A stretch of DNA of 64,000 nucleotides from Sepioteuthis lessoniana (GCA_963585895.1 OY757904.1:159417896-159481895); one strand, 5' to 3'. Shown: positions 43,495-55,439, counted from the stretch's first letter. Made by a program: numbers and translations. Notes: generated by a model from the sequence alone, not told the origin.

Positions 43495-43945
43495 CAAGGC
43501 GTGTCGACATCACGGATTTGCTCGACTCTCTCTCTATCTCGCCATCTGTTTTTATAAGTCATCGCTCTTGGCAAGATAGCATACCATTTCCATATAAAGC
43601 TGATGAATATATGCTTTTGCTAGTCGGCCAACACTGGTGTGTCCATGTGTAGGAGTCCATAGGTGAATGTCACTTTCATATGTTCAGTAGCCTATCAACA
43701 GCAGTCCATGCTTTACCTATGCGTATGTTGAGAGTAGATGAGATATTGCTACCACGGTACATGAACAGGTCTATAAATTTCAGAAGCTTTCCATTTAATG
43801 AGGAGATTACATTATTTTGATTAAAACGAATGAATTCTATTTTATCGGAGTTCACGTAGAGACCAATGCATCTTGCTGCCTGCTGCGGGCTATGCGGGAG
43901 AGACTTGGCTTGAGCAGGTGTATTTGCGGAAAGCAACAAATACAG
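43495..43945 (-). mobile_element. RTE-like LINE, degraded copy
   Basis: The minus strand at 43939-43676 reads LSANTPAQAKSLPHSPQQAA, IGLYVNSDKIEFIRFNQ and KAWTAVDRLL, matching the stretch at 49660-49915 of the better copy. It then jumps to the last about 170 bases of the element (ggactcctacacatgg on the minus strand), ending near a short gatgatcataatgata-like tail. The intervening coding part is deleted. Confidence 0.75.
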
Positions 43946-43979
43946 TTCGTTTAAGACAGAATTTCAAATGAGATAATTT

Positions 43980-45640
43980 TCTTACTTTGTTTTTGTTCTA
44001 CTTGGTTCATTTCTCCATTTTTCTATTTGTGACTGGAAAGTTCGATTGTCTTAAACACGTGCCCGTTTAAATCCCATTCATCAGATGAAGACAGGGAGTA
44101 AATGATTTTCAGGAGTGGTCAGTTTCTTTTCCCTGGCAACTGGTTTGGGTACCAAATAGTAATTACTAATGTTGAATCGACGAATAGAGTTTAAGATCTA
44201 TTATACAGTTTTCAATTGATTTCGCATAAAGAAACAAGCGAAATACAGATATACAGTTATAACACAAAAATACATTTAATTACAAAATGTACAAATTGTA
44301 TTCTGAAAGATAATTCTTACACAAGTTTACAGTATTCCTTGAGAAGTTACGAAAGACTAAAACTTATTTACTTCTCAGTAATGAGATATTTATTTCAAGA
44401 CGCATGTTTAACCTTAAAAATGCTGAAGGACTTCACTCTTTGGTGTCTAGATCAATTTGTTTCTTTGAAAAATTCTATTCTATTTTCTATCTGGCGGAGA
44501 AAGCTTCTAAGCCCAGACCAGAAGAGGATCAGGCTCCTTTTATACTTAACAAACGCTATTTATAATCTCTACCAAAAGATCCTCTTTGTCACCACCAGTT
44601 GAAGGTAACTTAAAGTCGTAATCCCATGATGACTAACCCATATGTCCACCCTCTGTTCTGGTTTGTTAGTATATATTTACCCAATCCTTCCTCATGAACA
44701 GGATATGGCATAAGGTTAATTTTTAAGCAGTGTTTAATAGGTAAGAATTCAGAATTTTCCTTCTCTTAGATCGGTTGCCATACCAAAGTTAAAGAGTTGA
44801 TATGAATGAAACTTACAAAAAGAAGTAGATTTTAAAATGTGCAAGTCTCATTGCTCTACAAATAAATAAAATTTTAATTGAGTTGAATTTGAACACATCA
44901 GCGTTTCACTATAATAACTAGTTTTATGAACTTTTATTCTATAACTAGTTTCCATTTTTTATTTTAAAGATAAAGTAAAAAGAGAACAGATTGAAATTTT
45001 ATAGATGTTAATGAATTTGCAAGTGAAATAATTTAATAAAAAATTCGTAGTGAATATGAAATGTGAAAGCTACGGCTTTTTAAAATTCTGTGTGTATATG
45101 TGTGTGTGAGTGTGTGTGTACATATATATCTGCATGTATGTAACTACATTTAATCAAGTTTTAAAATGTGAGTAACTGCACTGTATTATTTCCTAAAGAT
45201 AAAGTATTTATGGGAGAAGGTTTGTTCAAGTATTAACTCAACTATTCTCTGTCAAGCCTCGTGGCATGCCAGTGACTGGAAGTTCAGGAAGAAGTGGATT
45301 CATACTTTTTGTAACAAGTGAACATAAATGACACCAACAAAATTTTGAACTCGTTTTGTTGATTCTACTCTCAGTATTTATAATTGTTTGGTCACCGTCC
45401 ACCTCTCTCTATATATATATGAACTGGGTGTAATGAGTGAATTGTTGGCATTTTGAATTATTAATTACACGCATGCACCTTTTTCTTTCAGAATTTGTCC
45501 TCTGTGCCGACAACGAGATTCACTTCTCCCGAAATTTGGAAGCAATATGATGTACTAGTTGATATTCAATCGGAAAGTACAATATAAAGATTTCAGAGTG
45601 TATGGATGCTGATCTGAGGTCGGCGCAGAGAATTTGAAAA
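43980..45640. other. No gene; SINE T fragment at 44745-44805
   Basis: A 128-residue open frame at 44216-44602 has no recognisable domain and sits in AT-rich DNA; I do not call it a gene. The piece at 44745 (cagaattttccttctcttag then atcggttgccatacc) belongs to SINE family T. Confidence 0.45.
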
Positions 45641-45989
45641 AAAAAAAATGGATGAATCTAAAGGTGATTATGAAGGTGCAGCAGCTCGGAAGCCTCTCTT
45701 TGATCGTTCTGATAAGAAAATAATTTCCAAATTTGTTGGTGAGGTGCAGGCAATGATTGGTAACGATCGCAGCAAATCAATCTAGTTCATAGACAGGGAC
45801 ATGACAGTGTCTGATTTTCTTATCAGGCAGGTAGTGCAAGAAGACATCCAAGATGAGGAAGAGCAGATTTTAATCACACGCCATGAAGGACGAGGAAAGA
45901 CCGTGTTGCGAATTTTTTGAAAAAAACCCAAGCATCCACTACAAAGGAACATGCTTTAGTTTTTCTCATGAGAAAAGAAATTCTGCAAG

Positions 45990-46506
45990 GTGCAACAATA
46001 TCATTGTAACTGATACCAATTGTAACACTATCTTTTTCACCACAACATTTGTGGTACCAAATGTAATACTATAGTTGTCACAGTACTTTTATTTTGGTCT
46101 TATCCTGGTAACGGCATCAAATATAACAATATGCTTGTCACGGCAACAATTATAATAGTATAACAGATGTTACAATATGGTCATCACAGTTACCGATACC
46201 AGTGCCAAATATGATACCATGTTTGGTAACGGTTCTTTATTGTGGCCTTGGCTCCGTTTCCCGGTAATTTGTTTATAAATCCCCTCTGTGTTCACGCTGT
46301 CTTTGAAAGATCCACATATGGAGGATGACAAAATCCAACCGGAGCTTCTTCTGATGGTCGGGCTTATTCGTTGGAACTCCCCGTCAACAATTAACAATCA
46401 TTTATTGGAACGTATTGGTGTGACAGTAATATATCCAGTATATTTCTAGAAATTGTCACTTCATTATCCAGATATGCGGTTTAATGTTCAAACTGAATAC
46501 AGTAGC

Positions 46507-46578
<72 letters not shown>

Positions 46579-47020
46579 CTGTAAGGGTCTATGAACAGAG
46601 CCCCCTCCCGACCCGACCGACGTCTAAACCTAACTTCTCCAACTGCCTCCAACTGAACTCCAGCTGACTACTTTTTTTTCAAAATTCCCTTATTTTGATA
46701 TATCTAAATTCAGGATATCATTAATGTGATGTCATCTCACTATGCTATTGCGTCATCTCACTCGTATCCCCAATTTTTTTCGCCGTGTTTTTCATTTCCT
46801 CAATTAAACTTGTGACAAGACATGAATCTATTTTGTTTACATTTGGTCTTCCTATGTAGAGAAGACAGGTCCCCTATCCTGGTCGCTGATGCACGTGCTT
46901 GAACTTTCCCATTTGACTTATATTTCCGCTCAAAGATTTTAGCTAACTTAACAACTAACTGAAAAACTCGCGGCCCGACCAAATAAAATAATTAATGTAA
47001 TCAACCATCTCAGTAATTAG
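45990..47020 (+). repeat. Interspersed repeat X, copy 2
   Basis: Same order as 3379-4666: degenerate accaaatgtaatactat units to about 46240, body (ttgtttataaatcccctctg; caacaattaacaatcattta), (GA)n, then tgacaagacatgaatctatt and actcgcggcccgacc. It interrupts the transposase frame. Confidence 0.75.
46508..46576. repeat. (GA)n microsatellite
   Basis: Pure GA tract inside X2, equivalent to the one in X1. Confidence 0.95.
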
Positions 47021-47027
47021 TTCGAAA

Positions 47028-47524
47028 GGGATCATAGAACAACTGCAGCTCAATCAGGTTGGGCTGCGTCTTTGCGGCGGGGTAAGATTCCACAAAACGA
47101 ATTTCCTTTATATGGCAATAAACCATCTGATGATGACTCTCCAGTCCTAGAAATTTGGAGAAGGTGGGGTACCCATTCATTGCCATTACTCCCGGACCCA
47201 CTCTGACCTGGAGAGTTAGAACCTGTTAGGATTCCATTTATGGGTCAAATAGAATTGTTTAATTGTGCAGAAAAATGACTGATGTTAAATAGAATTGTTA
47301 GTGTTAGATAGCAATATTTAAAACCATGTATCGGTGTGCAAATAAAAATGTGCTAGATTGCACTATTTTAAACCATTTAACTGTGTGCAGACAAATAATT
47401 TATACTAAATAGAATTATTAGTGTTAGATGGAAATACTTAAAACTATTCAACTGTGCAAACAAATGAGCTCTAGCTTGTTTAAAACGTTACCAACAAACT
47501 ATTCGTTTACAAATCATATATTAG

Positions 47525-47561
<37 letters not shown>

Positions 47562-47612
47562 TAAACGGGATTTGCCGATAAATAACCATTGTCATGAAAC
47601 CCAACCGACAGA
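47028..47612 (+). mobile_element. VT element with long LINE-type 3' end
   Basis: Plus-sense: degraded 5' end, body (cggggtaagattccac; accatctgatgatgactctcc; ttgccattactcccggaccc), about four minisatellite units (tactaaatagaattattagt), then a 150-base tail (agcttgtttaaaacgttacc; tacaaatcatatatt; a (TA)n; aacgggatttgccgataaat) equal to the 3' UTR of the LINE at 7384-7570. It carries more of the LINE end than other copies. Inserted in the transposase pseudogene right after X2. Confidence 0.75.
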
Positions 47613-48106
47613 ATAACCGTTGGCTTGCTCTGTTCCCACAAGATGTATCGATATTGATGGAAACTTAACACACAGTCCACGTTATGGTGTTTGGGGGTAG
47701 TTACCAGCGATAGTGACGTTATGTCTTCATTTATCTTCCTACATCAAGTACTTGGCGGAGATAGTGATCTTCTTGATTGATGGTGTGAATGCTGCAAGAC
47801 CCTACACCTGGCAGCAGAACTCAGTGACAAGCCTCGCAAGCAAGGGAACATAATCTGACTGTTAGGAACGTTCTACGACCTCATCTGAGCGCTTAAATAC
47901 CGAGATTGAAATTTCCATCATTATTGTGTGTCGAGTACAGTTGAGCAAGAGACCAAAAAAACTCCGTGCAGCATCAAAGTTGAACTGAAGGCAAGGATAA
48001 CAACAGCAATTTGCAATTTAATCAAGGAGACTATCGGAAAAGCTTCCAGGAGATTCCGAAGTCGTCTGGAAGCCGTTGTTAAAGCCAATGGCGAATTCTT
48101 TGAATA

Positions 48107-48879
48107 GATCTAATTTATAGTATTTCAAGATATCTTCATGTAATTTTGGTACTATATCTGATAAAGTGAGATATCAGTGTTATTTTCACTTATACGAAAT
48201 TCAGACGGCAATTTACTTATACGTATATACATATGCATGTACATATGTGTGTGCATATGTAATACACATGCATACACACATAGACTCACCCTATCACGTT
48301 TTGTCTGTCTCTCTATTTGTTTTTCTTTGTAACTCTGTCTGTCTGTCTGTCTGTCTCTAGTCTTATTCCGATCAGGAACATCAACTTTAAGTTGGGACAC
48401 TCATCACGCTTCTTAGAAATTTCGTTGTGCAATTTTGTCACATTTGTCATTGAGACAAATATCCTGATCGGAGGAAGTATCGAATTTCATGAACCTCTCT
48501 ATTCTAACTGATTTTATTATCGAATTCAAGTGACATAGAATCCTTGAAAGGTCTAAATTTGCCATGACCATCAACAAGGCACACAGGCAAGCTCTCAATA
48601 TCGCAGCTCCCTATTTGACTTATATCAGCTATATGTCGGTTGTTCTCGGGTTATATCACGAACCAGCTTTTTCCTGATGGCACCCAATCGAAGAAGCACA
48701 TTTAATTGTATACTCAGGAGTCCTAAAAAGCTGCATGATTCAGCTTTTTCAGTAAGAGTTTCATTACCATGCGTAAATGATATGAATATTTATTCTTCAC
48801 TAGTTGCGTTGTGTTAAAAGAAATATATTAATGTTCATATTTTACCTAAGTTTACAAATCTGAATAATTTTTTTCCGAG
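48107..48879. other. No gene; (CTGT)n at 48335-48358
   Basis: AT-rich with an acatatgt-rich stretch and a short ctgt repeat. No recognisable coding sequence. Confidence 0.45.
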
Positions 48880-50392
48880 TAAAGGACCGTTCACGCAAGA
48901 AGTTGACTCTGTTCTTAAAAAACTTAAAAATAGGAAAGCTGCAGGGCTTGACAAGATTCCACCAGAAGTAGGGAAGACCAGACAATTTGACGACATACTG
49001 CTCCGACACTGTAACGCAGTCTATAATCAAAATCCGATAGACAGATGGATGAAGGGATGCATCCCCCCTTCCCTAAAAAGAGGGACCTCGGATTAGCCAA
49101 GAACTACCGAGGTATAACACTTACATCCATTGCAGCCAAAATTTACAATGCCCGACTACGAAACCGCATAGAACCCAAAATCGACAACATCCTTAGGAAA
49201 AACCAAAATGGTTTCCGAAGAAATAGATCCACGACCTCACAAATATTGACCATCCGTAGAATCCTTGATGGCGTACAGGCAAAAAACCTACCGGCGACAT
49301 TACTATTTGTCGACTTTACCAAGGCCTTTGATTCCATTCACACAGGGAAGATGGAACAAATCCTATTAGCATACGGCCTACCAAAAGAAACCGTAGCAGC
49401 AATAATGATTCTCTATAGAAACACCAAAGTGAAAGTAAGTTCACCAGATGGAGATACAGAATACTTCGACATTGTAGCAGGAGTACTACAAGGGGACACG
49501 CTAGCCCCATACCTCTTTATCATGCGTCTAGACTACGTGCTTAGAACATCGATCGATTAAACCAGAGAGAACGGCTTCGAGCTGACAAAGAAAAGAAGCA
49601 GAAGGTACCCCGCAAAAACAATTACCGACGCCGACTACGCCGATGACATAGCGCTACTAGCAAATACACCCGCCCAAGCCGAAACACTACTGTATAGTTT
49701 GGAACGAGCTGCTGCAGGCATTGGCCTTCATGTCAATGCACACAAAACTGAATATATGTGCTTTAATCAAGCAGGCCCCATTTCCACACTAGACGGAACC
49801 TCTCTGAAACTGGTAGGCAAATTCACCTACCTAGGAAGCAGTGTCTCATCAACCGAAAAAGACATCGACACGCGGCTAAAGAAGGCATGGACAGCTATCG
49901 ATAGGCTATCGGTCATATAGAAATCAGACCTGACCGATAAAATGAAACGCAGTTTTTTCCAAGCAGCGGTCGTGTCGATACTGCTGTATGGATGCACCGC
50001 TTGGACGCTAACAAAACGGCTGGAGAAGAAGCTAGACGGCAACTACACAAGAATGTTGCGAGCAATATTAAACAAGTCCTGGCGGCAACACCCCACAAAG
50101 CACCAACTACATGGCCACCTGCCTCCCACCACGAAAACTATCCAAGTTAGACGACCAGGCACTCAGGATACTGCTGGAGGAGCAGGGACGAGCTCATAAG
50201 TGATGTACTCCTATGGACCCCCACATATGGCCGAGCTAAAGCAGGACGACCAGCTAGAACATACATACAGCAACTGTGTGAGGATACGGGATGTAGCCCA
50301 GAAGACCTGCCAGAGGCGATGAACGACAAGGAGAAGTGGCGAGAGAGGGTCCGGGATATTCGTCCTGGCGGCACGATATGATGATGATGATG
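48880..50392 (+). mobile_element. RTE-like LINE, best copy (5'-truncated)
   Basis: Reads KLKNRKAAGLDKIPPE, KNYRGITLTSIAAKIYNARL, NQNGFRRNRSTTSQIL, FVDFTKAFDSI (catalytic Asp), GVLQGDTLAPYLF, DADYADDIALLANTP (YADD box), FTYLGSSVSS, then GRAKAGRPARTYIQQLCEDT and EKWRERVRDIR, ending in (GAT)n at 50378-50392. Two in-frame stops (49558, 49918) and a one-base shift near 50155 disable it. The endonuclease half is missing, as in 5'-truncated LINEs. A microsatellite tail instead of poly(A) suggests the RTE group. Confidence 0.9.
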
Positions 50393-50425
50393 AACACTGA
50401 GTATCCACAGTCATTTATAGATATA

Positions 50426-51306
50426 CGTGGTGCCTTCAATAAATTTCCAGACTTTTTTGTATAGGCATTTAGAATTGTCGTAGATTCTTCAAAATTGAGT
50501 ATGTTATTGCTATACATCTTATGAGATGACTGACCAATATTTATGATTTCATGTTCAAATGAACAGCTACAGCAGCAATTGGAATACACCCTACTAAAGC
50601 CTGATTGTCACAGATGGTGAATTTCAAAAATGCGATCTGACACTTTAGAAGAACGATATGCAATAAAATTCTGTTTAAAACTTGGAAAAAATGCCACGGA
50701 AACGTATACAATGCTTCAGACTGCTTTTGGAGTATTTTGCATGAATCGAGCATCATTTTTTGAGTGACATAAGAGATTCAAGGAAGGCAGGGAGTCTGTG
50801 AGAGATGATGAGAGGTGTGGGAGGAGTAGGGAAGTCCATACACCACAGTTGATTGGCCAAAGGGTTAGGTTTATGGTTACTATGTTGAGGTTTTAAGGGA
50901 GTTCAGGAAGAGATTCCTAGGGGAGAGGCCAGTGACATTTCCACTAGGACAATGCACCAGTCCACAACTCCATCCTTGTCACAGACTATTTGACCAAGAT
51001 GGGCATCAAGACAGTTCCCCAGCCTCCCTATAGTCTAGACCTTGCTCCTTGTGACTTGTGGTTATTCCCTAAGCTCAGCGGTTGTCGTTATGAAACAATT
51101 GAGGAGATGAAAGAGGCTGCGACGAAAGTCATTGACACGCTCACACAAGAGGACTTCCATGGGGCATTCCAGAAGTTGTTGGAACGGTACAACAAGTGCA
51201 TTGCAGCCGTAGGAGATTACTTGGAAGGGGGCTAGAGCTTCATTTGTGTACTATCAATAAAAGAACCCATATGAAAAAAGTCTGGAAACCTATTTAATGA
51301 ACCTTG
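50426..51306 (+). mobile_element. Mariner 2, internally deleted
   Basis: An 881-base element between TA dinucleotides (50424, 51307), with inverted ends sharing aatttccagac / gtctggaaac. It encodes N-terminal pieces (KNATETYTMLQTAFGVFCMN; KRFKEGRESVRDDERCGRSR) and the catalytic C-terminal part (MGIKTVPQPPYSLDLAPCDL; EEMKEAATKVIDTLTQED). Stops are present and the middle, with the first catalytic Asp, is deleted. Same family as 19584-20401. Confidence 0.9.
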
Positions 51307-51565
51307 TATATATATATATGTATATATATAGCGAGAGAGCGGGAGTGAAAACAGATAGTAATATTTCTTTGTATTTTTTTATTGTTCTCAACTCCTTTCG
51401 AAGAGAGGTCATCGTCAGAAAAAATAGTTTTTGTGAAGAAAATATTTTTAGAAAGATTTTTAAAATGATTTTAAAAGAGTTAATATGCTATAAAAAAGCC
51501 ATAGAAAATGAATCTATAACTTAGTATATCCATTCATTGATTGAAAATTATTTTACAGAAACACG

Positions 51566-51596
<31 letters not shown>

Positions 51597-51597
51597 T
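51307..51597. repeat. (TA)n and (CA)n tracts
   Basis: A (TA)n at 51307-51330 and (CA)n(TA)n at 51562-51596 with AT-rich DNA between. Confidence 0.8.
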
Positions 51598-52000
51598 GTC
51601 ATATATTGCACCGCTGGACAAACAACGAAAGACTCGTAGGTATATTAAAGTATGATTTATATTTTTATTCTTCGACGGTGACAATTCTGTGTAGTTGGAA
51701 TACAGTCAGAGAGAGTTCGCATATATCTTTCTTCTGTGGCAGGGACCCTTTTTGTGAAGTAGTGCCACGGCCGGAGAACACACGCGGGGAGCTGACATGT
51801 CTGCTTGGGTGACCAGCGGGTCTCTGCCTTCAGTCCAAAATTAAAAACTTTATATATCTTTTCAAGTCCCATGCAGGAATATGAATATCCTCTTCGCCCA
51901 CGTATTTTTCTGTCTATGGCTGGTTATCGGAACTTACTTCCGTTTTTTCCGGTAATTTGTTGATCTTATCTGCGAACGGAAATATCTGTCACTTTATCCA
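51598..52000 (-). repeat. Possible solo LTR
   Basis: In minus sense it contains gatatataaagtttttaatt (TATA-like), a GC-richer middle, aagaataaaaatataaatc (polyadenylation-like) and ends agcggtgcaatatatgaca. On the plus strand the edge is tgtcatatattgcacc. No partner LTR or coding region lies nearby. The 71-residue minus frame inside is probably not a gene. Confidence 0.35.
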
Positions 52001-52149
52001 TAGGCAATAAATTGTATTCTCTTCATCATCTTTTATTTTTCTTTTTCCTGTGAAACCACTTTGTTGATGTTATCTTGCGACTTCATTGAATCTGCTAAGT
52101 TAATCGTCACCAGCTAAGCTAGTATATTACAATAAACCATAAATTGCGA

Positions 52150-52589
52150 CGTACGAATGAATATGGTACACAATACAACGTCAAGATTTTGAACTCAGAA
52201 AATTCTGGGTTAGACCTGCTGTGTTGGTCGACCACCAAACACAGAGTCAGCAACTATGATGTTCTGGTTAATCTTTACAGTCAGAGCATGAACTAATGGA
52301 AATGGTGTGTGATAGAACGTTAATATATTTAATTTTTATAGCAGTTTTATCATTTTATATCAATCTCTATGTTAATTTGTTAAATAAGTTCTGCAAACAA
52401 GAGTTGAAGTTAGAAATGTTTGTGACAGTCAGATTGAGTTACAGTGAGTGGTGTATATTGATTGTTAAGGTATCATTCCGCTGGTTAACCCCTCCGTGGT
52501 AAAAGTTTGGATTTTAGTCCTGCAGTATAAATCAACTAGTTTCGTAGATATTTTTAAGGCTTAAAAAGTCGACTTGTACGCTACAATTT

Positions 52590-52590
<1 letters not shown>
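52150..52590. repeat. Repeat Y, copy 2 (uninterrupted)
   Basis: Continuous counterpart of 28000-28450 plus 29105-29290. At 52388-52420 it reads ctgcaaacaagagttgaag then ttagaaatgtttg, the empty form of the VT insertion site. It ends in (TA)n at 52591-52623. Confidence 0.75.
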
Positions 52591-52623
<33 letters not shown>

Positions 52624-52625
<2 letters not shown>

Positions 52626-53740
52626 TTTCCGTATATATTTAAATGTGAATATGTATGTGTTTGCGAATATTTAAAATGGAGGATGCAAAAATAATCTTAG
52701 TAAGTTCCTTTTAAAGTAATGCCAGTGTTTTTTCATATGCACATGTCGCATACATATTAGAAGTACCTGTTCAAATACTGTTGGTAGTCATCAGAAAATG
52801 CTATTGTCATCTACTTTACGTCAAGCGGGACAGATTCTGTTGGAGTATTAAATTTTATTCGTCTAAATGAATTCCAGTTGGCATCTCCTACAAAAAATCA
52901 AGATCCTGTATTAATGAAGATGTGTTTTGGTTGGGATTGGCCTTTTTAAGATTATTAGTAAGATCTTGATTATGTTATAAAATATAAAACATTAATTCAG
53001 ATCTTTTAAGCAATTTGTTTATGAATTTTCATTCTGAATAGCTACTTTGAGGCTGGTGTAATATTTTAAGAAAATGGAACCGGTTTATACGGAGAAAAAA
53101 AAAAAGAGAAAAGAAAAGAAAAGAAAAAAGCCGCTGAAAGAAAAATGAGTGGATAAAAGTCAATTTTTTTCACGACACTAGTGGTAACATGATACGCTTG
53201 ATCTTGCTCTCCGAGACCAGAACATCACGTGATGACGAGAACGGAAGATGTGACCAATCCAAGTCGGAAGTAGGGGTGGGTTTGTGCACACTTGTATATA
53301 TGTCACAGAATTTAATAAATGTTTCAATGTTTCTCTTTTGATGGCTGGGAAGTGAACGCAGAATCTAAGAACCAAAAATTGTTCCTCAAAGAACGAAGAG
53401 ATTTCGCACTTTGTGTTCATTTTCCATTTCTTCATGTTTCCACGGCTTCAGAACAGAGAAATAATAAACAATGAAACGCTCTAAAACTAAAAGACGTGGG
53501 TTATGCTTTTATGTGTTTCCCTCTCCACATCTAACAAATAGTCTCACCGACATGGCAGTCAACGCTGACCATACTAAAGACATTCCTTTAGGTGATAATG
53601 CCACAGACATTCATTTAGGTGATAACGCTACGGATATACACTGGAGGCTGGTGACCACTTCAGAAACATTCATTCGAGAAAGAATGCTAAGCTTTATTTG
53701 GTGATAAACATTAATTTGGTGTTAACATTACTCTCGAACC
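52624..53740. other. No gene; A/G-rich run and short tandem repeat
   Basis: A gaaaagaaaagaaaa run lies at 53093-53130. At 53580-53640 a 27-base unit with tttaggtgataa is repeated twice. Frames here (e.g. 53471-53704) are unrecognisable. The region 53170-53470 has LTR-like features (aataaatgtttcaatg) but no partner. Confidence 0.4.
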
Positions 53741-53744
53741 ATTG

Positions 53745-54640
53745 GTTTTAAGTATATCTAAGGCTTTTAACAGGGTATGGAACAAAGGAATTCTCTTCAA
53801 GGTCTCCAATTATGGTATAATTAGAAAGGTTTACTCTACCCGAAAGTTATTTCTCTCTGGTTGATCCAGCTGTAGTTAATGATCAGTCCTCTGTGGTTCC
53901 AGCGATTAATTTAAGAGTTCCCTAAGAGTCTATCTTCAGTCCAACTCTTTCTTCTTTTCATCAAAGACTCGTCTGATTACATTCTCAGGCCATTTGTAAA
54001 TATCTTTGCAATGTTTTATCATGCTACCTTAAGAAACTTTAAACATCTTTTTCTGACCTCTGCTTTACCGGCTGACATTAATTTGATTGTGCAATGAGGC
54101 AGAAAAAGATTTATATCCTTCAACATTTCTAATAAGAATCTGTTGTCTTTCTATCAGCATCGGAACCTTTCTAATCTTTGTTATTCTGATGGATAAAACT
54201 TGTTCGAAAACGACAAACACTTAGATCTTCATTTTACACCTGATTTTAAGAAAGTTATCTCTAATATATAAAAAGATGGTTGGGCAGTTTTATCACTCCA
54301 GAAAGTATCTAACACCCTATGATTTTTGTGCGTATGCTTTCTTGGAGAGAAAAATGTTCTCTTATCTGGAAAGGTTTATATCAGTTTATTTGGTCTACTT
54401 CGAGTGAAGTGTAGAACCAGTTGCGTAGTTTGGTGAGAGGAGGTCACTTTTCGTCACTTCAGTCACTTTTGTATCACCGGAAAGTAGTATGGATCTCTCC
54501 TCTCGCTAAGTGCGTGGAAGATGTTCAGGATGAGCTGCATTCAATGGTTATATATTTCCGAGAGTTTCCAGTAAGAACTTCTTTTTGGTGTCTAACAAAC
54601 AGTACCCATTTTTTTCGAATCTTCCTGAATTTTCGCAACA
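53745..54640 (+). pseudogene. LINE reverse transcriptase remnant (jockey/CR1-like)
   Basis: Pieces read ISKAFNRVWNKGILFKVSNY (first catalytic block, normally D-x-S-K-A-F-D), LFLSG, a degraded GVPQGS region, then ADINLIV, and later SLQSLLYHRKVV and YFREFPVRTSFWCLTNSTHF, which match the end of jockey/CR1-type proteins. The FADD/YxDD box has decayed. Many stops. Confidence 0.65.
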
Positions 54641-54839
54641 CCACCACCAAAATAATTCTATTTTATACGTGGAAAGAAATCAGTATTCACTTTGTGTGAT
54701 GAATATTGATGAAAAATGTTATGAAGTGATCAATAAAATGGCTTTTAGTTATCGATCAGATTTTGATTTATCCTTTTCTATAATTTTAGCAACCTTGTAA
54801 CATTGGTTGGATTTTTATAATGTGCAGTTTTTGAATCTA

Positions 54840-54965
54840 ACATGGACTCCTCATGGTATAATGACATAAGTGCTTACAGCTGCCTCGAATTTAGCGAATT
54901 CGAACTCGAATCGCGCTATTTAGTTCATTTTCGGATTAATACAATAACAAAGGCAAATTGTTGTT
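54840..54965 (+). repeat. tRNA-derived SINE head
   Basis: A box-like ctcatggtataatgacata and B box-like gcgaattcgaactcgaatc, then tcattttcggattaatac, which matches the short SINE head at 62265. The open frame beginning at ATG 54842 lies in this SINE and is not a gene. Confidence 0.65.
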
Positions 54966-55439
54966 CTTTTTTGCTTTGTTATGTTAAGAAAAGGAGTAAA
55001 ACAAATGAGCGGACGAGAATATTGATGAGTTTTAAAAACTTTAATGACAGTTCGAAAGAAAACCCTGTACTGTGAGTCGTACAAAGGGAAGAAAGCAGTG
55101 GCGGATGTTAAAGCAGGAATAAAGTATCCAACTTGAAGTTTCGGGGACCAGTTGGTTTAGAAGAAATGAATAAAGGATAAAGGAATGATCTTCCAGAGAA
55201 AACAATGGTCCAAAAATTGAATGCGCTCTCTTCTTCCAAGATGGTTTGTTCTGCTGCTCGAGTGAGTGAGGAAGAGAGGTCGAGAGAGCATTACACAGCC
55301 TTTTGTATTGCCCGGGAAAGTCACCCGAGCAGAATGGCATGATTCAATCTTATTGGACAAAAATATGAACTCAAAACCTCAGCGGCCCACATAATTCCCG
55401 CGCCAGACAATAAAGTTGAAATTATTTCTTTCTGCTACA
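54966..55439. other. No gene; LTR-like stretch
   Basis: Between about 55070 and 55345 the minus strand carries ggatactttattcctgc and a GC-richer middle, and its two overlapping open frames are unrecognisable. A solo LTR is possible, but no partner exists here. Confidence 0.3.

Larger units (their letters stand above)
45648..48106 (+). pseudogene. Tc1/mariner-type transposase pseudogene, split by two insertions
   Basis: Starts at ATG 45648 with KPLFDRSDKKIISKFVGEVQ, a stop after RSKSI, then MTVSDFLIRQVVQEDIQ (helix-turn-helix end) and KPKHPLQRNML followed by FFS-EKKF, where the first catalytic Asp is lost to a stop. Coding resumes at about 47620 with NRWLALFPQD, TVHVMVFG, ARPYTWQQNS (second Asp now Asn), then TVEQETKKTPCSIKVELKAR and RRFRSRLEAVVKANGEFFE with its stop at 48106. 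X2 and a VT element lie between. I recall close relatives from octopus. Confidence 0.8.

Noticed and set aside
44216-44602. A 128-residue open frame that might be a gene
   Set aside because: AT-rich, no recognisable domain, no splice sites or neighbours that support it; length is within chance for such composition.
45378-45400. A 5' inverted repeat joining the transposase remnant and X2 into one element
   Set aside because: The transposase C-terminal half continues after X2 and the VT element at 47620, so X2 is better explained as an insertion into the gene.
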